From Mycolicibacter sinensis (GTDB taxonomy: Bacteria; Actinomycetota; Actinomycetes; Mycobacteriales; Mycobacteriaceae): a stretch of DNA of 49,577 nucleotides. The stretch covers positions 1 to 49,577 of the forward strand of contig NZ_LZJK01000029.1 in the NCBI RefSeq assembly GCF_001667945.1, read 5' to 3'. Both the position numbers and the translations under genes were made by a program. The notes below the pieces were generated by a model. It was not told the DNA's origin. It saw nothing but the letters and a program-made list of their open reading frames with translations, and searched no databases. Below are positions 28,710 to 36,090 of this stretch, piece after piece (position 1 is the first letter of the stretch; every line of letters starts with the position of its first letter).

Positions 28710-29984
28710 TCATCTCAACCGTCGGCCGTCGACGTAGACGTGGTCGATATTGCGATCATCGCCGCAGTAGATGAGCTTTTCGACGCGCTGCGGCAGCGTC
28801 ATCGGCTGGTGCCGCGTCCACATCGAATCGTCGACGACGAGCGCGTCGAACGCATATCCCGGTTCGAAACTCCCGGTCTTGCCGAAGAAGCTGCCGCCGC
28901 CTTTGGTCGCACAATAGAACGCCTCGGCGGGCGGTACCGGCCGGGAAGCCCGGCCGGTCAGGTAACTCATTGCGCCGGATTGGATTGCGCCGACCATGTT
29001 GGCGAACATGTTGAGCGCGTGCCCTGCCGACAGGTCACTTCCGAGACCGACGCGGATGCCCATGTCGTGGTACTCCGCGAGCGGCATCACACCGCTGAGT
29101 AGGTTCAGATTCGAGTGCGGACAGTGCGCGACCAGCATGCCGGTGTTACGGATCGCCCTCTTCTCGCGATCGTTGAGATGAATTGCATGGGCCACAACGG
29201 CATTGGCGGTGCCGAGCAAACCGGCACGCTGGTAGGTATCAAGGAAGTCGACGCAGTCCGGGTGCTGCTGCAAGGTCGATTCGACCTCGGCGCGGTTCTC
29301 GGCCAGATGGGTATGACACGGGATATCGAATTCGGCGGCCTGCTGTGCCAGCCCCTTCATCAGCTTGCGGGTGCAGACCATGGCCGTACTGGGCCCGACT
29401 GCCGGCGTCACCAACGGCGACCTGGCCAGCGTCTGCGTCAGAAAATGCCGGACGTCGGCGATCTCTCGGGCGGTGTCCTGGCATGCATCGGCAGGTGCGT
29501 TCTGGTCCCGGGATACTTTCGCCACACAGGATCTCAGTCCGGCGGCAATCAGCTTGTCGACCAGAATCGCGGTGCTCTCGGCATGGATCGTTCCCATGAC
29601 GATCGAACCGGTGATCCCGTTGCGCAGCAGGTCCTCGGCGAACCGGGTGTAGACCGCGTCGGCGTAGGCTGCGTCGACCAAGGCGGCCTCCTGCGGCAGG
29701 GCCAGCGTGTGCAGCCAGTCGATCAGCTCGGTGTTGCACTGCAATCCGGTGATCGGCAGTTGCGAAGCATGCAGGTGGGCATCGGTGAAACCGGGCAACA
29801 CCAGCCGATCCCCGTGGTCGATGACCGGTACGGTGCAATAGCGGTCCGGCAGATCTGCGAGGCACTCGGTGATGACCCCGGCGCCGTCGACGACGACATA
29901 GCCGCGGGCGAGCGCAACGAAGTCCTGCGGCGTTGGGGTGAACACGATGTTGCCGCGGTAGATGTGTACGCCGGCGTGGCGCAT
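28710..29984 (-). CDS. guaD: Guanine deaminase-like amidohydrolase
   Basis: 424 residues. The zinc-site motif PGFTDAHLHASQ (H70, H72), then CHTHLAEN, HAIHLNDRE and GLGSDLSAG form the four metal/substrate motifs of the amidohydrolase superfamily in the guanine deaminase order. It would convert guanine to xanthine. The ATG at 29984 is preferred over an in-frame start at 30023 because a TACGAT -10 element lies 6 bases before it. It precedes mez in one unit. Confidence 0.85.
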   Translation of the reverse strand: MRHAGVHIYRGNIVFTPTPQDFVALARGYVVVDGAGVITECLADLPDRYCTVPVIDHGDRLVLPGFTDAHLHASQLPITGLQCNTELIDWLHTLALPQEAALVDAAYADAVYTRFAEDLLRNGITGSIVMGTIHAESTAILVDKLIAAGLRSCVAKVSRDQNAPADACQDTAREIADVRHFLTQTLARSPLVTPAVGPSTAMVCTRKLMKGLAQQAAEFDIPCHTHLAENRAEVESTLQQHPDCVDFLDTYQRAGLLGTANAVVAHAIHLNDREKRAIRNTGMLVAHCPHSNLNLLSGVMPLAEYHDMGIRVGLGSDLSAGHALNMFANMVGAIQSGAMSYLTGRASRPVPPAEAFYCATKGGGSFFGKTGSFEPGYAFDALVVDDSMWTRHQPMTLPQRVEKLIYCGDDRNIDHVYVDGRRLR

Positions 29985-29990
29985 CGGGCA

Positions 29991-29996
29991 ATCGTA
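29991..29996 (-). promoter_or_regulatory. Candidate -10 element TACGAT of a leaderless guaD-mez mRNA
   Basis: On the minus strand TACGAT is followed by 6 bases and the ATG at 29984. It lies in the gap between topoisomerase IB and guaD, so guaD-mez need not depend on the upstream gene. Confidence 0.5.
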
Positions 29997-30026
29997 ATGG
30001 CCGGCGGGCAGGGGAGGCGGCACGGC

Positions 30027-31046
30027 TCAGCGCCGTGCCCGGTCGACGCGCCTGATCATCCGAGCCGTCGCACGCTCTGCCGCGTGCTGGCGCGCGGCCG
30101 TCATCCCCAGCGACTTCGCCCGGTTCAGCGCCGAGCGGATGGTGAAGCCCTGCTCGTAGGCTTCCACCACCCGAGGATCCACGTAGGAACTGCGGGCCAC
30201 CGCCGGTGTGTTTCCCAATTCCTCCGCGACACAACGCATTACTGCGGCGATTTCACGGCGCCGGACAGTTTTCGAGGTCGGCTCGCGGGCGGCGGCGAAG
30301 CTCTCGGCGGCCAGCACGGTGCCATGCCAGGTCCGCAGGTCTTTGACGCTGAACTGTTCATCGGTCAGCTGGCGGAACCGCTCGTTGAGATCGTCGGCCC
30401 GCACCTCGCACCAGCCCTCGGGAGTGCGGTACACCAGTAGCCGGGGGATGTCGGTCGGCGCCCGCAACAGGGAGCGCACCGCCCGGACGACCAGCGGGTC
30501 GTCCACCGAAACCGTCCGTCGCACTCCGCTTTTCGCCGGATAGTCGAAGTCCACGCAGCCGCTGCGGATCCGGACGTGGTCACGCAACAGGGTCGCCAGG
30601 CCAAAGCTGCCGTTCTCCTGGGCGTATTCCTCGCCGCCGGCCCGGAAATAACCCCGGTCGATCAGCTGCTGGGCAACGGCCAGTACCCGGTCGCGCTTCA
30701 GCCCGCGGCCGCGCAGGTCGGTCACGACATCGGTGCGCCACTGCGGCAGCATTGCGGCCAGGGTCAGCACCCGGTCGTATTTCTCCTCGGACCGCTCGAC
30801 CTGCCATTGCGGGTGGTACAGATACTGGCGACGCCCGGCGGCGTCGGTGCCCACGGCCTGGATGTGCCCGTTGGGGTAGGGGCAGATCCACACGTTGCGC
30901 CAGGCCGGGGGAATGGCCAGCTCCTTGATCCGGGCGAGCACCTGCGGGTCGTCGATCGCCCGGCGCCCATCGGTGTAGGAGAAGCCGCGGCCCCGACCGA
31001 CCCGGCGAAACCCGCCGACCCCGATCGTGCTTCTGCGCAGCCTCAT
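30027..31046 (-). CDS. DNA topoisomerase IB
   Basis: 339 residues, the poxvirus/bacterial short form. The N-terminal domain has GFSYTDGRR and IPPAWRNVWICPYPNGHIQA. The catalytic domain has R131 (RGYFRAG), KDLRTWHGT (235-243) and the nucleophile Y288 (RSSYVDP). It relaxes supercoils by a 3'-phosphotyrosyl intermediate. A weak TAATTC element lies 6 bases before the ATG, so this too may be leaderless. It is encoded upstream of guaD on the same strand. Confidence 0.92.
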   Translation of the reverse strand: MRLRRSTIGVGGFRRVGRGRGFSYTDGRRAIDDPQVLARIKELAIPPAWRNVWICPYPNGHIQAVGTDAAGRRQYLYHPQWQVERSEEKYDRVLTLAAMLPQWRTDVVTDLRGRGLKRDRVLAVAQQLIDRGYFRAGGEEYAQENGSFGLATLLRDHVRIRSGCVDFDYPAKSGVRRTVSVDDPLVVRAVRSLLRAPTDIPRLLVYRTPEGWCEVRADDLNERFRQLTDEQFSVKDLRTWHGTVLAAESFAAAREPTSKTVRRREIAAVMRCVAEELGNTPAVARSSYVDPRVVEAYEQGFTIRSALNRAKSLGMTAARQHAAERATARMIRRVDRARR

Positions 31047-31098
31047 GGCACGGAATTACCCGCAGCGCACCCGGCCGACACACCGTGCAGCAGGAACC

Positions 31099-31422
31099 CT
31101 AGGCGCCGGGGCACAGCTCGTGCTGTGCGGCCTCCGCGATGAGTAGGAACTGCGGCCACGCCGGATAATGCGGCTGTTGTACTTCCACGCCCCGGCCGAC
31201 GCGCAGGTTCTCGCAGATCATGTGCCCGAGCGCGCGCACGCTGGGCTCCGGAATCGGTTCGTCTCCGGCGTAACGGGCGGTGTAGCCGTGGCTGGCGAGG
31301 TATCGCATAAAGCCGGCGTCGTCGGCGTGAGCCGGCGCAGGGACTACCAGGGCGCCGGCCCCGGCCGCCGCCGCGAGGCCAGCGGCCGCCAGCGGTGCGG
31401 TGAACCCGGCGAGCCAACTCAT
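31099..31422 (-). CDS. Small secreted DUF732-type protein
   Basis: 107 residues from the ATG at 31422. A signal peptide (about 1-33, ending AHA|DD) precedes a mature helical domain with FMRYLASHGY, LGHMICENLRVG and a late Cys (HELCPGA). That two-Cys layout is typical of DUF732. Start supported by a -10 element 7 bases upstream. It is divergent from a second secreted protein at 31548. Confidence 0.8.
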   Translation of the reverse strand: MSWLAGFTAPLAAAGLAAAAGAGALVVPAPAHADDAGFMRYLASHGYTARYAGDEPIPEPSVRALGHMICENLRVGRGVEVQQPHYPAWPQFLLIAEAAQHELCPGA

Positions 31423-31429
31423 AGCGGCG

Positions 31430-31435
31430 ATGTTA
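31430..31435 (-). promoter_or_regulatory. Candidate -10 element TAACAT of a leaderless mRNA
   Basis: On the minus strand TAACAT is followed by 7 bases and the ATG at 31422. Confidence 0.5.
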
Positions 31436-31513
31436 CGTCGCGTCTGTCCGGCGCAGGTTGGCCGGTCGGTGTTCGGCGGCGGCAAGTTCCTTCGGGGCAG
31501 GCCGGACAGCTGC

Positions 31514-31519
31514 TAGCGT
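31514..31519 (+). promoter_or_regulatory. Candidate -10 element TAGCGT
   Basis: TAGCGT would start a transcript near 31526, giving a leader of about 22 bases that contains the AAAGG ribosome site of the gene at 31548. Confidence 0.45.
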
Positions 31520-31547
31520 CACCGGCGAGAACAGAAAGGCGCTGGAC

Positions 31548-31943
31548 GTGAAATCAACCGCCCTGGCGACAACCCTGGCCGCGAGTGTGCTGGCCGGGCT
31601 GATCGGTGCCGCGTCATCGGCTCACGCCGACCCGCTCAATCCCCGGGATCCCGATTACTGCGGCAACAGCCCGGACATTCTGGTGTGCGCCGGCCAGCAG
31701 TCGACCTATCCGAATGCGAAGGAGATGGCCTACCTCAACGCCATCCGGCCGCAATTCCCGCCCGGCAGCGAAGCGCCACGGCTGGCCGCCGGACGGACGG
31801 CCTGCCTGGAGTTTTCGAAGCATCCGACCAGCCTGATCGTCGAGCAGGTCTCGGTCTACCTCCAGATCCCCAAGCCGACCGCCGGTCAGGTGGTCGACGC
31901 GGCCCACGCCAACATCTGTCCGTCGGTGCAGCAGCAGGGCTGA
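31548..31943 (+). CDS. Secreted DUF732-like protein
   Basis: 131 residues from GTG, with AAAGG 8 bases upstream deciding the start. Signal peptide about 1-27 (ending AHA|DP). The mature part has four Cys (YCGNS, VCAGQQ, ACLEF, ICPS) and the helical pattern of DUF732-like proteins. Function unknown. It ends 6 bases from the convergent nuclease gene. Confidence 0.75.
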   Translation: MKSTALATTLAASVLAGLIGAASSAHADPLNPRDPDYCGNSPDILVCAGQQSTYPNAKEMAYLNAIRPQFPPGSEAPRLAAGRTACLEFSKHPTSLIVEQVSVYLQIPKPTAGQVVDAAHANICPSVQQQG

Positions 31944-31949
31944 ACCGGC

Positions 31950-33608
31950 TCACCGGCCGTCGGAGCGCAATCCGTCGCGGATCGCGGCCTGCGCCGCGAC
32001 GTCGCACTCGTTGTACCGCAGGCACCACTGCCGGGCGAGGTCGGCGTCCGGCCCGTGTCCGCGTGCGACGTCAATCGCCAGCTGGGATGCCAGGCCGCCG
32101 GCATCATCGACCTCCCACTGGAAACCGAAGTATCCGGCAACACATTTGATCGATGACGAGGTGCGGGCGAAATACTCCGCGTCGAACCACTGGCGCAGGT
32201 CGCAGGTCAGTCCGTCGAGCGCGTCTGCGACGGCGGTGAATCTGCGGGTGCTCGACGTCTCGGGATGATGCCAGTGGAAGACCCGCAGAGTTTTGCCCTC
32301 CCGTTCGGCCCGGCCGCGCAAACGGCGTATGCGGGAGGCGAATTCGTCTGCCAGCGCGGCTTCGCCGTCGTCATCGAGCGGATCGAATGAGACCACCGGG
32401 TCGTAGTAGGCGGTGGTGTCGTCCTGGCCATCGCGAATGCGCAGCCCCCACTGGTAGATCCGGTTGTCGCTATCCCACTCGATGTCGAAGTCGACCTCGA
32501 TGTCAGCGGAGGGAACAGCCGGCGGATTCGGCCCGCGTCGCTCGTAATCGGCCTGGGCGCAGCTCATTCGGGCGCGACGGACGACGTTCGCCAGCCGGTC
32601 TGCAGGCTTCTGGGTGCCCACGGACTGGATGCGAAACGCCTCGACGTGAGCGTCCGCATCGACCTCGGCCAACTGCGCGACGCTCAACGTCATGCCGTCG
32701 CCGCAGTTCCGGTACAGGTACTGCCACTCCCGGACGTTGAGATGGCCGGTCTCGATGGCAAAGGACGCGTCATCGTCGCCGGCCACTGCCGCGCAGTGGT
32801 CGAACCACAGGCAGGAGTCGCATTCGCCGATCCGGTAGGGCCGCACCAGTTCCCGTCCGGACGCCGCGGCGCGCGCGACTTCGAGGCGAAAGGCGAACTC
32901 ATGGTCGTAGCGCTGCAGGGCCGAGCGCTTCTTGCGGTGTCGGGGATCGCTGGCGGAATAGGTGGTGATGACCTCGGCTTGCAAGTCATACCAGGTGATG
33001 CCGTGCTGGTCGCCGACGAGCCCGGCGAGGTCGGAGCTGCCGATGATGCCGCCGAGATGCACCCCGGGGTGATATCCCAACTCCTGCAGCATCCGGGTGT
33101 AATGCGCCAGCTGCATGACATCGTCACGCCAGCGCGCCCCATGATCGCTGTAGCCGGGACAGGTCAGCAGGTCGTCGGGCGCGGAGAGCCTCGACACCGC
33201 GACCTCGGAGCGTTTTGCGGTGCTCAAGGTGCGGTGGTTTTTGATGTCGACGGGCAGATAGCCGTTGTGGTACCGGATCAGCACATCGGGCAACCCGGCG
33301 CGGCCATTGACCTCCGGTAGGACCGCGCCGACGATCACCTGCACGCCGGCATCCATCGCCGCGAGGGTGCGCCGCCGCTGCTCGGTGCGGCCGCTGCCAG
33401 CGTCGAGCACCACCAGCTGCTCCGAATCGCCGTAGTGGTCTCGGAACTGGTCGAGGATCGCCGCCTCGAAGGCGACGCCGGCCTCGCGCAACGCCGCCAG
33501 CTCAGGCGAGGGCACGGCCGGCTCCGCGATACCGGGGGTGAACAGGTTATGGGTGACGCGGGCGCACTGCTTGGCGTGATATCCGCCGAGCGTGACCGGT
33601 AGTTTCAC
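31950..33608 (-). CDS. RecB-like nuclease with Fe-S cysteines and C-terminal RNase H-like domain (TM0106 type)
   Basis: 552 residues from the GTG at 33608. An N-terminal PD-(D/E)XK nuclease has D108 (LPDVL) and D121-I-K123. Cys ligands fit a Cas4/AddB-like 4Fe-4S cluster: C15 near the N-terminus and C263, C266, C272 after the nuclease core. A second domain from about residue 370 begins VDFDIEWDS with the DxE motif of YprB-like RNase H-fold exonucleases (D375, E377). Substrate and role are unknown. A GATACT -10 element 6 bases upstream supports this start; the ATG at 33626 is an alternative. It is divergent from a methyltransferase gene. Confidence 0.82.
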   Translation of the reverse strand: MKLPVTLGGYHAKQCARVTHNLFTPGIAEPAVPSPELAALREAGVAFEAAILDQFRDHYGDSEQLVVLDAGSGRTEQRRRTLAAMDAGVQVIVGAVLPEVNGRAGLPDVLIRYHNGYLPVDIKNHRTLSTAKRSEVAVSRLSAPDDLLTCPGYSDHGARWRDDVMQLAHYTRMLQELGYHPGVHLGGIIGSSDLAGLVGDQHGITWYDLQAEVITTYSASDPRHRKKRSALQRYDHEFAFRLEVARAAASGRELVRPYRIGECDSCLWFDHCAAVAGDDDASFAIETGHLNVREWQYLYRNCGDGMTLSVAQLAEVDADAHVEAFRIQSVGTQKPADRLANVVRRARMSCAQADYERRGPNPPAVPSADIEVDFDIEWDSDNRIYQWGLRIRDGQDDTTAYYDPVVSFDPLDDDGEAALADEFASRIRRLRGRAEREGKTLRVFHWHHPETSSTRRFTAVADALDGLTCDLRQWFDAEYFARTSSSIKCVAGYFGFQWEVDDAGGLASQLAIDVARGHGPDADLARQWCLRYNECDVAAQAAIRDGLRSDGR

Positions 33609-33614
33609 CCCCGC

Positions 33615-33622
33615 AGTATCGT
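33615..33622. promoter_or_regulatory. Overlapping divergent -10 elements between nuclease and methyltransferase
   Basis: Plus strand TATCGT (33617-33622) is followed by 7 bases and the ATG at 33630. Minus strand GATACT (33620-33615) is followed by 6 bases and the GTG at 33608. They share four base pairs. Both mRNAs would be leaderless, so the entire intergenic control region is 21 bp. Confidence 0.55.
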
Positions 33623-33629
33623 CCATCCG

Positions 33630-34514
33630 ATGAGTGCCGACGACCGCGCCCACTGGGACGAGAAATACGCCGAACGGGGCGGGCCGGCGCCGGAGGCGAT
33701 CGGCCCGGCGGCGGTGTTCGCGGCCCACCGCGACGCCTTTCCGACCGCGGGACATGCCCTCGATATCGCCTGCGGACAGGGGACTGGCGCGGTCTGGTTG
33801 GCCCGGCGCGGGCTGCAGGTCCGCGGACTGGACGTTTCCCCGGTTGCGATCGAGCAGGCGCGTTCGCTCGCGGCGCGCAGCGGTGTCGGCGACCGGTGCC
33901 ACTTCGAGGTCGCCGATCTCGATCACGGGTTGCCCGGCGGGCCGCCCGCCGACGTTATCTACTGCGCCCGGTTCCGCGACCGACGGCTGGATGTGCCGAT
34001 GATCGGGCGGCTGGCCCCGAACGGCCTGCTGGCCATCGCCGCGCTGAGCCAGGTCGGCGGTAGCGCCGGGCGGTTTCGGGCCCAGCCCGGTGAGTTGCGC
34101 GCGGCGTTCGCCGGCCTGGAGATTATCGCCGACGGCGAAGGCCAGGGGCTGGCATGGCTGCTGGCGCGACGCCGCGTCGACCCGGCCGCGCCGATGGCCC
34201 GAGGTTATGCCGGGGGCGGTGCGTCGCGGTCGATCGGCTCCGGTCCTGGCTCGGCCGGCGGCTGGTCGGGCGCCGGGCCGTCCATCGGCGGCGCCTCACC
34301 GGGCGGGAAGTCCATCGGGGCCTCGAACGGCGGCGCCGGGGGCGGGGCCTCGAACGGCGGCGGGGCCATCTCGAAGCCCATCGGCTCGGCGGGCGGTTCG
34401 GGTGCCGGCGGCTCCTCCATAGCGGCGAACTGCAGCGGGGCCTCCATCGGCGGAGCATCGAGCGCGTCGGCCGGCATCGGCAGGTACATGTGGTGGGTGA
34501 ACTGGGGCTGGTAA
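33630..34514 (+). CDS. SAM-dependent methyltransferase with Gly/Ser-rich tail overlapping an antisense gene
   Basis: 294 codons to the first stop. A class I methyltransferase domain occupies about residues 1-195, with motif I LDIACGQGTG (44-53) and GLDVSP as motif II. The last 100 residues are Gly/Ser/Ala-rich and lie wholly opposite the Pro-rich 3' part of the minus-strand gene 34205-34840, whose reverse complement naturally reads as Gly/Ser. The original stop may have been lost near 34210. The small size of the core and HWDEKY near the start resemble TehB/thiopurine-type methyltransferases. Substrate unknown. Confidence 0.75.
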   Translation: MSADDRAHWDEKYAERGGPAPEAIGPAAVFAAHRDAFPTAGHALDIACGQGTGAVWLARRGLQVRGLDVSPVAIEQARSLAARSGVGDRCHFEVADLDHGLPGGPPADVIYCARFRDRRLDVPMIGRLAPNGLLAIAALSQVGGSAGRFRAQPGELRAAFAGLEIIADGEGQGLAWLLARRRVDPAAPMARGYAGGGASRSIGSGPGSAGGWSGAGPSIGGASPGGKSIGASNGGAGGGASNGGGAISKPIGSAGGSGAGGSSIAANCSGASIGGASSASAGIGRYMWWVNWGW

Positions 34515-34840
34515 GCGCCGCCGCCGCCGATCTTCACCCCACCGGGCTCGCCACTGGACACCGGAGTGCCGTCCGGCAGCGTGACGGCGGTGTGGTGGCT
34601 GTTCCAGCCCACCACCAGGGCGCCCGGGGCGGTGCCGTACTGGAAGCCGCGGGCCAGCAGCGCCGACTCCTCGTTGGCGGTGTGGAACCGGTCGCCGAAG
34701 GCCGGCCGGCCAGTGGCCACATTGGACACCCACGAGGCCAGGCCCGAGCAGTCCGTACCGGCGGGGCTGTCCCCGCCGGGGATGTACGGCGTTCCGGATA
34801 CCTGCTGGATGAGCGCCATCAGCGCGTCGAGACCAAACAT
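34205..34840 (-). CDS. NlpC/P60-like cysteine peptidase with Pro-rich tail
   Basis: 211 residues from the ATG at 34840. The catalytic Cys is in TDCSGLASWVSN (C31) and a His pair lies in GWNSHHTAVTLPDG (H82, H83), matching NlpC/P60 order. Residues from about 125 to the end are a Pro/Ala/Glu/Met-rich tail. No standard signal peptide is present. It is probably a peptidoglycan endopeptidase relative or a mycobacteriophage-lysin-like domain. A TAGTGT element 8 bases before the start supports it. Its 3' half lies antisense to the methyltransferase frame. Confidence 0.75.
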   Translation of the reverse strand: MFGLDALMALIQQVSGTPYIPGGDSPAGTDCSGLASWVSNVATGRPAFGDRFHTANEESALLARGFQYGTAPGALVVGWNSHHTAVTLPDGTPVSSGEPGGVKIGGGGAYQPQFTHHMYLPMPADALDAPPMEAPLQFAAMEEPPAPEPPAEPMGFEMAPPPFEAPPPAPPFEAPMDFPPGEAPPMDGPAPDQPPAEPGPEPIDRDAPPPA

Positions 34841-34848
34841 GACCAGGC

Positions 34849-34854
34849 ACACTA
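34849..34854 (-). promoter_or_regulatory. Candidate -10 element TAGTGT
   Basis: On the minus strand TAGTGT is followed by 8 bases and the ATG at 34840, so the leader would be absent or one base long. Confidence 0.4.
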
Positions 34855-34959
34855 ACAATGGCTTTCTGCGGCAACCAAAATCTGTGGCAGGCATCACGTT
34901 TGAAGTTCAAGTTGTTAAGCATTACGTCGCAACGGAAAACACCAGGTAGGAGGACGAAA

Positions 34960-35001
34960 ATGTCCTGCGTTGAGCACCTTTCGGCCGTGGATATAGGTTG
35001 A
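34960..35001 (+). CDS. 13-residue ORF with perfect Shine-Dalgarno sequence
   Basis: AGGAGG (34948-34953) is 6 bases before the ATG; the peptide is MSCVEHLSAVDIG. The hairpin AGGAC-gaaaat-GTCCT (34951-34966) would pair the second half of the ribosome site with the start region, so translation could be conditional. No gene follows until 35447. Expression is unproven. Confidence 0.35.
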   Translation: MSCVEHLSAVDIG

Positions 35002-35286
35002 AGTGCAGGTAGAAGCTGTCTACGCCCCGTTTGAGAGTGCTTGAAACGGCTTCTATTTCGAATTGATACGAAATCTCCTGGCAAACGGAATAATTGGGTG
35101 TACGGCACCGGCGTACCGTCGAGAACTCCAGTTGCACATGGGGTGTCATTTCGGTGCGCGGCCGTGTCGACGGTTCTCGTTGCAGTGCCGCAATTTTCGA
35201 TCCACTGCGCACCGCGAGTCGCGCTGATACACCAGGGTCTGCGGCGGCCGTGCCACGTCGCCGGGTGCGCTCGGCTAAGCGGCTGG

Positions 35287-35321
35287 GAGCGGCCGGTGCG
35301 ACCGGTTAGGCCAGGCCGCTC
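35287..35321 (+). repeat. GC-rich stem-loop
   Basis: Arms GAGCGGCC (35287-35294) and GGCCGCTC (35314-35321) are perfect. An alternative inner hairpin CCGGT-gcg-ACCGG (35293-35305) can also form. It could be a terminator of a transcript from the AT-rich island. Confidence 0.4.
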
Positions 35322-35446
35322 TTGGCCGGCTCGTTGCCGAGAGCCGAACGCCTCGGCTCCGCCGCGGGGCCCGAGTGAGAAAATAGCGGCGACGCGCACG
35401 CTGATCAGCGGCCGTTACAGATCGGGTCGTGAGACGGTATCAAGCT

Positions 35447-36010
35447 ATGCAGAACCTCAACTACCTGACTTACGAAGAGTTCGGGCGGAAGTTCTTCGAG
35501 GTCGCGGTTACCGAAGAGCGCGTGGCAGCTGCGTTCGCCGCGATCGCCGGCGACGAGTTCGAGATGCCGCCGATGCGTCAGGGGCCCGGGGGCATCGCCC
35601 GGGTCAGCGCCAGGGTGCGGATCCAGCAGCCCCGGGTGGCCCGCGGACTGGGCGACCTGCTCACGTTTGCCATCCACATACCGCTGGTCATCGACCTGCT
35701 CATCGACCTGCGGTTGGACAAACAGCGGTTCACCGTCGCCGGTGATATCGCGCTGCGGGCCACCGCGCGGGCCGCTGCGCCGTTGCTGCTGATCATCGAC
35801 GTGCCCAAGCCGCGGCCCTCCGACATCACCGTGGAGGTCTCGTCGACGTCCATTCGTGGCGAGCTGCTGCGGATCTTCGCCGGCGTGGATGGGGAGATCC
35901 GACGGTTCATCGCAAGTTACGTCGCCGATGAGATTGAGAGCCCGCAGTCTCAGCAGGCCCAGATCATCGACGTGGCCGACCGCTTGGACGCGGCCTGGAC
36001 CGGACCCTGA
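35447..36010 (+). CDS. Conserved mycobacterial hypothetical protein
   Basis: 187 residues from the ATG at 35447, with GAGACGG 9 bases upstream as ribosome site; GTG 35429 is an in-frame alternative. The sequence starts MQNLNYLTYEEFGRKFF and has an alpha/beta pattern with strands such as IHIPLVIDLLIDLRL and AAPLLLIIDVPKP, then a helical C-terminus (EIRRFIASYVADEI). No catalytic motif or signal is visible. It looks like a well-kept mycobacterial family that I cannot name. Confidence 0.75.
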   Translation: MQNLNYLTYEEFGRKFFEVAVTEERVAAAFAAIAGDEFEMPPMRQGPGGIARVSARVRIQQPRVARGLGDLLTFAIHIPLVIDLLIDLRLDKQRFTVAGDIALRATARAAAPLLLIIDVPKPRPSDITVEVSSTSIRGELLRIFAGVDGEIRRFIASYVADEIESPQSQQAQIIDVADRLDAAWTGP

Positions 36011-36090
36011 TCCGGCGACGCACCTGATCGTCGGCACACCCAAAACCCGACACCGCACACCCGATGAACACCGCCGGGTGGCTATCGCGG

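Larger units (their letters stand above)
34841..35446. other. AT-richer island without a conventional gene
   Basis: About 600 bases, clearly less GC-rich than its surroundings from 34841 to about 35220. Contents: dyad TTGAAgTTCAA at 34900-34910, a 13-codon ORF with a perfect ribosome site (34960-35001), possible stem-loops CCGTTT...AAACGG and ATTTCG...CGAAAT between about 35025 and 35075, and a GC-rich hairpin at 35287-35321. A 96-codon minus-strand frame (34922-35212) has unusual composition and is not recognised. It could encode a small RNA or a leader, or be transferred DNA. Confidence 0.5.

Noticed and set aside
34922..35212. 96-codon minus-strand frame in the AT-richer island
   Set aside because: Composition is not coding-like for this genome, no ribosome site or family was recognised, and the opposite strand carries leader-like signals. 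Kept only as a remark.
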